DNA from: Osmia lignaria lignaria
Taxonomy: Eukaryota; Arthropoda; Insecta; Hymenoptera; Megachilidae
Assembly (NCBI RefSeq): GCF_051020975.1
Contig: NW_027478159.1
Location: forward strand, 4,480,501 to 4,544,500
Direction: 5' to 3'
DNA length: 64,000 nucleotides
Shown here: positions 59,303 to 64,000 of the stretch, piece after piece
Layout: the number at the start of each line of letters is the position of its first letter
How positions within the stretch are numbered: position 1 is the stretch's first letter
Notes under the pieces: model-generated
The model's database searches: none
Told to the model about the DNA's origin: nothing
Seen by the model: only the letters and a program-made list of their open reading frames with translations
Translations under genes and position numbers: made by a program

Positions 59303-62300
59303 CGCACCAACATAATAGAGATACAGAAACACCGTGGCCCCTTTCTTTGAGATAACTCTGCACTATTGCGAGCTGCAAATGCCACTACCAGCTTAGCTGT
59401 GCAGAAGAAGAACAACAAGAAGAAGAAATATCTCGAAATATGTCCGTCAGGCCCCTTCCCTTGAGATAAATCTGCAAATATCTCGGAAACGAAGCGAGCT
59501 ATGGCAAAATGTTAAGAGACCTTTTTTGTAGAGAATTAAGTTTCCTACTTTTTATGTTCTATGATATTTTTTGATCAGATGCGTAGTTCTCGAGATATAT
59601 CAAGATATCTAAAAGTTCCGAAGCCGCACCAACATAATAGAGATACAGAAACACCGTGGCCCCTTTCTTCGAGATAACTCTGCACTATTGCGAGCTGCAA
59701 ATGCCACTTCCAGCTTAGCTGTGCAGAAGAAGAACAACAAGAAGAAGAAATATCTCGAAAAATGTCCGTCAGGCCCCTTCCCTTGAGATAAATCTGCAAA
59801 TATCTCGGAAACGAAGCGAGCTATGGCAAAATGTTGAGAGACCTTTTTTGTAGAGAATTAAGTTTCCTACTTTTCATGTTCTATGATATTTTTTGATCAG
59901 ATGCGTAGTTCTCGAGATATATCAAGATATTTAAAAGTTCCGAAGCCGCACCAACATAATAGAGATACAGAAACACCGTGGCCCCTTTCTTTGAGATAAC
60001 TCTGCACTATTGCGAGCTGTAAATGCCACTTCCAGCTTAGCTGTACAGAAGAAGAACAACAAGAAGAAGAAATATCTCGATATATGTCCGTCAGGCCCCT
60101 TCCCTTGAGATATATCTGCAAATATCTCGGAAACGAAGTGAGCTATGGCAAAATGTTAAGAGACCTTTTTTGTAGAGAATTATGTTTCCTACAATTTATG
60201 TTCTATGATATTTTTTGATCAGAAGCGTAGTTTTCGAGATATATCGAGATATTTAAAAGTTCCGAAGCCGCACCAACATAATAGAGATACAGAAACACCG
60301 TGGCCCCTTTCTTTGAGATAACTCTGCACTATTGCGAGCTGCAAATGCCACTTCCAGCTTAGCTGTGCAGAAGAAGAACAACAAGAAGAAGAAATATCTC
60401 GAAATATGTCCGTCAGGTCCCTTCCCTTGAGATAAATCTGCAAATATCTCGGAAACGAAGCGAGCTATGGCAAAATGTTAAGAGACCTTTTTTGTAGAGA
60501 ATTAAGTTTCCTACTTTTTATGTTCTATGATATTATTTGATCAGATGCGTAGTTCTCGAGATATATCAAGATATTTAAAAGTTCCGAAGCCGCACCAACA
60601 TAATAGAGATACAGAAACACCGTGGCCCCTTTCTTTCAGATAACTCTGCACTATTGCGAGCTGGAAATGCCACTTCCTGTTTAGCTGTGCAGAAGAAGAA
60701 CAACAAGAAGAAGAAATATCCCGAAATATGTCCGTCAGGCCCCTTCCCTTGAGATAAATCTGCATATATCTCGGAAACGAAGCGAGCTATGGCAAAATGT
60801 TAAGAGACCTTTTTGGTAGAGAATGAAGTTTCCTACTTTTTATGTTCTATGATATTTTTTGATCAGATGCGTAGTTCTCGAGATATATCAAGATATTTAA
60901 AAGTTCCGAAGCCGCACCAACATAATAGAGATACAGAAACACCGTGGCCCCTTTCTTTGAGATAACTCTGCACTATTGCGAGCTGCAAATGCCACTTCCA
61001 GCTTAGCTGTGCAGAAGAAGAACAACAAGAAGACGAAATATCTCGAAATATGTCCGTCAGGCCCCTTCCCTTGAGATAAATCTGCAAATATCTCGGAAAC
61101 GAAGCGAGCTATGGCAAAATGTTAAGCGACTTTATTTGTAGAGAATTAAGTTTCCTACTTTTTACGTTCTATGATATTTTTTGATCAGATGCGTAGTTCT
61201 CGAGATATATCAAGATATTTTAAAGTTCCGAAGCCGCACCAACATAATAGAGATACAGAAACACCGTGGCCCCTTTCTTTGAGATAACTCTGCACTACTG
61301 CGAGCTGGAAATGCCACTTCCAGTTTAGCTGTGCAGAAGAAGAACAACAAGAAGAAGAAATATCTCGAAATATGTCCGTCAGGCCCCTTCCCTTGAGATA
61401 AATCTGCAAATATCTCGGAAACGAAGCGAGCTATGGCAAAATGTTGAGAGACCTTTTTTGTTGAGAATTAAGTTTCCTACTTTTTATGTTCTATGATATT
61501 TTTTGATCAGATGCGTAGTTCTCGAGATATATCAAGATATTTAAAAGTTCCGAAGCCGCACCAACATAATAGAGATACAGAAACACCGTGGCCCCTTTCT
61601 TTGAGATAACTCTGCACTATTGCGAGCTGTAAATGCCACGTCCAGCTTAGCTGTGCAGAAGAAGAACAACAAGAAGAAGAAATATCTCGAAATATGTCCG
61701 TCAGGCCCCTTCCCTCGAGATAAATCTGCAAATATCTCGGAAACGAAGCGAGCTATGGCAAAATGTTAAGAGACCTTTTTTGTAGAGAATGAAGTTTCCT
61801 ACTTTTTATGTTCTATGATATTTTTTGATCAGATGCGTAGTTCTCGAGATATATCAAGATATTTAAAAGTTCCGAAGCCGCACCAACATAATAGAGATAC
61901 AGAAACACCGTGGCCCCTTTCTTTGAGATAACTCTGCACTATTGCGAGCTGCAAATGCCACTTCCAGCTTAGCTGTGCAGAAGAAGAACAACAAGAAGAA
62001 GAAATATCTCGAAATATGTCCGTCAGGCCCCTTCCCTTGAGATAAATCTGCAAATATCTCGGAAACGAAGCGAGCTATGGCAAAATGTTAAGAGACCTTT
62101 TTTGTTGAGAATTAAGTTTCCTACTTTTTATGTTCCATGATATTTCTTGATCAGATGCGTAGTTCTCGAGATATATCAAGATATTTAAAAGTTCCGAAGC
62201 CGCACCAAGATAATAGAGATACAGAAACACCGTGGCCCCTTTCTTTGAGATAACTCTGCACTATTGCGAGCTGTAAATGCCACGTCCAGCTTAGCTGTGC

Positions 62301-64000
62301 AGAAGAAGAACAACAAGAAGAAGAAATATCTCGAAATATGTCCGTCAGGCCCCTTCCCTCGAGATAAATCTGCAAATATCTCGGAAACGAAGCGAGCTAT
62401 GGCAAAATGTTAAGAGACCTTTTTTGTAGAGAATTAAGTTTCCTACTTTTTATGTTCTATGATATTTTTTGATCGGATGCGTAGTTCTCGAGATATATCA
62501 AGATATTTAAAAGTTCCGAAGCCGCACCAACATAATAGAGATACAGAAACACCGTGGCCCCTTTCTTTGAGATAACTCTGCACTATTGCGAGCTGCAAAT
62601 GCCACTGCCAGCTTAGCTGTGCAGAAGAAGAACAACAAGAAGAAGAAATATCTCGAAATATGTCCGTCAGACCCCTTCCCTTGAGATAAATCTGCAAATA
62701 TCTCGGAAACGAAGCGAGCTATGGCAAAATGTTAAGAGACCTTTTTTGTAGAGAATTATGTTTCCCACAATTTACGTTCTATGATATTTTTTGATCAGAA
62801 GCGTAGTTTTCGAGATATATCGAGATATTTAAAAGATCCGAAGCCGCACCAACATAATAGAGATACAGAAACACCGTGGCCCCTATCTTCGAGATAACTC
62901 TGCACTATTGCGAGCTGCAAATGCCACTTCCAGCTTAGCTGTGCAGAAGAAGACCAACAAGAAGAAGAAATATCTCGAAATATGTCCGTCAGGCCCCTTC
63001 CCTTGAGATAAATCTGCAAATATCTCGGAAACGAAGCGAGCTATGGCAAAATGTTAAGAGACCTTATTTGTGGAGAATTAAGTTTCCTACTTTTTATGTT
63101 CTATGATATTATTTGATCAGATGCGTAGTTCTCGAGATATATCAAGATATTTAAAAGTTCCGAAGCCGCACCAACATAATAGAGATACAGAAACACCGTG
63201 GCCCCTTTCTTTGAGATAACTCTGCACTAGTGCGAGCCGCAAATGCCGCTTCCAGCTTAGCTGTGCAGAAGAAGAACAACAAGAAGAAGAAATATCTCGA
63301 AATATGTCCGTCAGGCCCCTTCCCTCGAGATAAATCTGCAAATATCTCGGAAACGAAGCGAGCTATGGCAAAATGTTAAGAGACCTTTTTTGTAGAGAAT
63401 TATGTTTCCCACAATTTACGTTCTATGATATTTTTTGATCAGAAGCGTAGTTTTCGAGATATATCGAGATATTTAAAAGATCCGAAGCCGCACCAACATA
63501 ATAGAGATACAGAAACACCGTGGCCCCTTTCTTTGAGATAACTCTGCACTATTGCGAGCTGCAAATGCCACTTCCAGCTTAGCTGTGCAGAAGAAGACCA
63601 ACAAGAAGAAGAAATATCTCGAAATATGTCCGTCAGGCCCCTTCCCATGAGATAAATCTGCAAATATCTCGGAAACGAAGCGAGCTATGGCAAAATGTTA
63701 AGAGACCTGTTTTGTAGAGAATTAAGTTTCCTACTTTTTATGTTCTATGATATTTTTCGATCAGATGCGTAGTTCTCGAGATATATCAAGATATTTAAAA
63801 GTTCCGAAGCCGCACCAACATAATAGAGATACAGAAACACCGTGGCCCCTTTCTTTGAGATAACTCTGCACTATTGCGAGCTGCAAATGCCACTTCCAGC
63901 TTAGCTGTGCAGAAGAAGAACAACAAGAAGAAGAAATATCTCGAAATATGTCCGTCAGACCCCTTCCCTTGAGATAAATCTGCAAATATCTCGGAAACGA
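59303..64000. repeat. Array region I: mixed monomers ending in 644-bp dimers
   Basis: About fourteen units. Early ones carry private changes such as TCGAAAAATGTCC (59756), CTGTACAGAAG (60050) and CTTCCTGTTTAG (60674). From 61504 an alternating order appears: units 61504 and 62148 share CCACGTCCAGC and CCCTCGAGAT; units 62792 and 63436 share AAGATCCG and AGACCAACAAG, each preceded by TTTCCCACAATTTACG. The last unit is cut by the window end. Confidence 0.88.

Larger units (their letters stand above)
1..64000. repeat. Tandem satellite DNA array, 322-bp monomer, about 199 units
   Basis: The same roughly 322-base sequence recurs head to tail in one orientation from the first to the last base, with no interruption. 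Landmarks that return once per unit are the TGATCA head, the GAA/CAA-rich tract, a GTCCGTCAGG-like segment and a TTTGTAGAGAATTA-like tail. Spacing is 322 except for five 1-base losses near 25003, 26040, 27255, 28290 and 29507. Both edges cut a unit, so the array continues beyond the window on each side. Units differ mostly by single-base substitutions, and sets of variants recur in fixed order (higher-order repeats). G+C is about 38% by hand count of one unit. A centromeric or pericentromeric location is an inference from size, homogeneity and HOR structure; a long interstitial or subtelomeric array is possible. Confidence 0.99.

Noticed and set aside
10..63985. About 190 near-identical minus-strand open frames of 60-84 codons, one per unit
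   Set aside because: They begin with TTG, contain no ATG, and usually have an in-frame TAG just upstream. Several units carry stops or a frameshift that spread with the repeat. No domain is recognisable; the cysteine/serine-rich stretch is just the complement of the GAA/CAA tract. They are satellite sequence, not genes.
1..64000. CRISPR array (regular repeats)
   Set aside because: There are no unique spacers: the entire 322-base period is repeated, units are far longer than CRISPR repeats, and no cas-like gene is present.
1..64000. Transposable element insertions or unique islands
   Set aside because: The 322-base period runs without any break larger than one base, so there is no room for an insertion.

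Overview
The whole window is one uninterrupted head-to-tail array of a satellite DNA with a 322-bp monomer. It holds 198 complete units and one final partial unit of about 240 bases. I find no unique sequence, transposon, RNA gene, CRISPR array or credible protein-coding gene. Counting a unit from its (T)GATCA-like head, units start at 7 and every 322 bases to 24801, then at 25122, 25444, 25766, 26087, 26409, 26731, 27053, 27374, 27696, 28018, 28339, 28661, 28983, 29305, 29626, 29948 and 30270, and every 322 bases to 63758. Across 64 kb the period slips only five times, each by a single base, and all five slips lie between 24801 and 29626. A hand count of one unit gives about 38% G+C with no CpG depletion. 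A homogeneous array of this size, with a long monomer and nested higher-order repeats (HORs), points to (peri)centromeric or other constitutive heterochromatin of a eukaryote. The lack of CpG depletion argues against a vertebrate. An invertebrate, perhaps an insect, is my guess, but nothing in the window names the species.

Layout: (A) 1-6768 is a loosely ordered mix of monomer types with a 644-bp dimer HOR. (B) 6769-15140 is built from a four-monomer cassette, K-H-Q-S (1288 bp), with an N monomer opening each larger block; a 12-mer (3864 bp) is followed by the first five units of a second copy. (C) 15141-24156 holds a 9-mer, two 6-mers (1932 bp) and a 5-mer that look nearly identical. (D) 24801-30591 is a 7-mer HOR (2252 bp) in two full copies and one internally deleted copy, marked by a small inverted-sequence change. 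(E) 30592-39285 contains 8-mer and 4-mer blocks. (F) 39286-43149 is an 8-mer with an internal trimer. (G) 43150-46192 shows little order. (H) about 46193-59302 is a tandem duplication of a 20-21-unit segment, each copy containing two 1932-bp 6-mers. (I) 59303-64000 is again mixed, ending in 644-bp dimers.

The monomer has internal structure. There is a diverged direct repeat about 114 bp apart, and up to four copies of a CGAGATAT-type motif in two orientations. Most units carry an open frame of about 74 codons on the minus strand, but it starts with TTG, contains no ATG, and is broken by stops and a frameshift that were themselves amplified. I therefore treat it as non-coding. The main interest is the record of unequal crossover, conversion-like patches and nested amplification that can be read directly from linked single-base markers.
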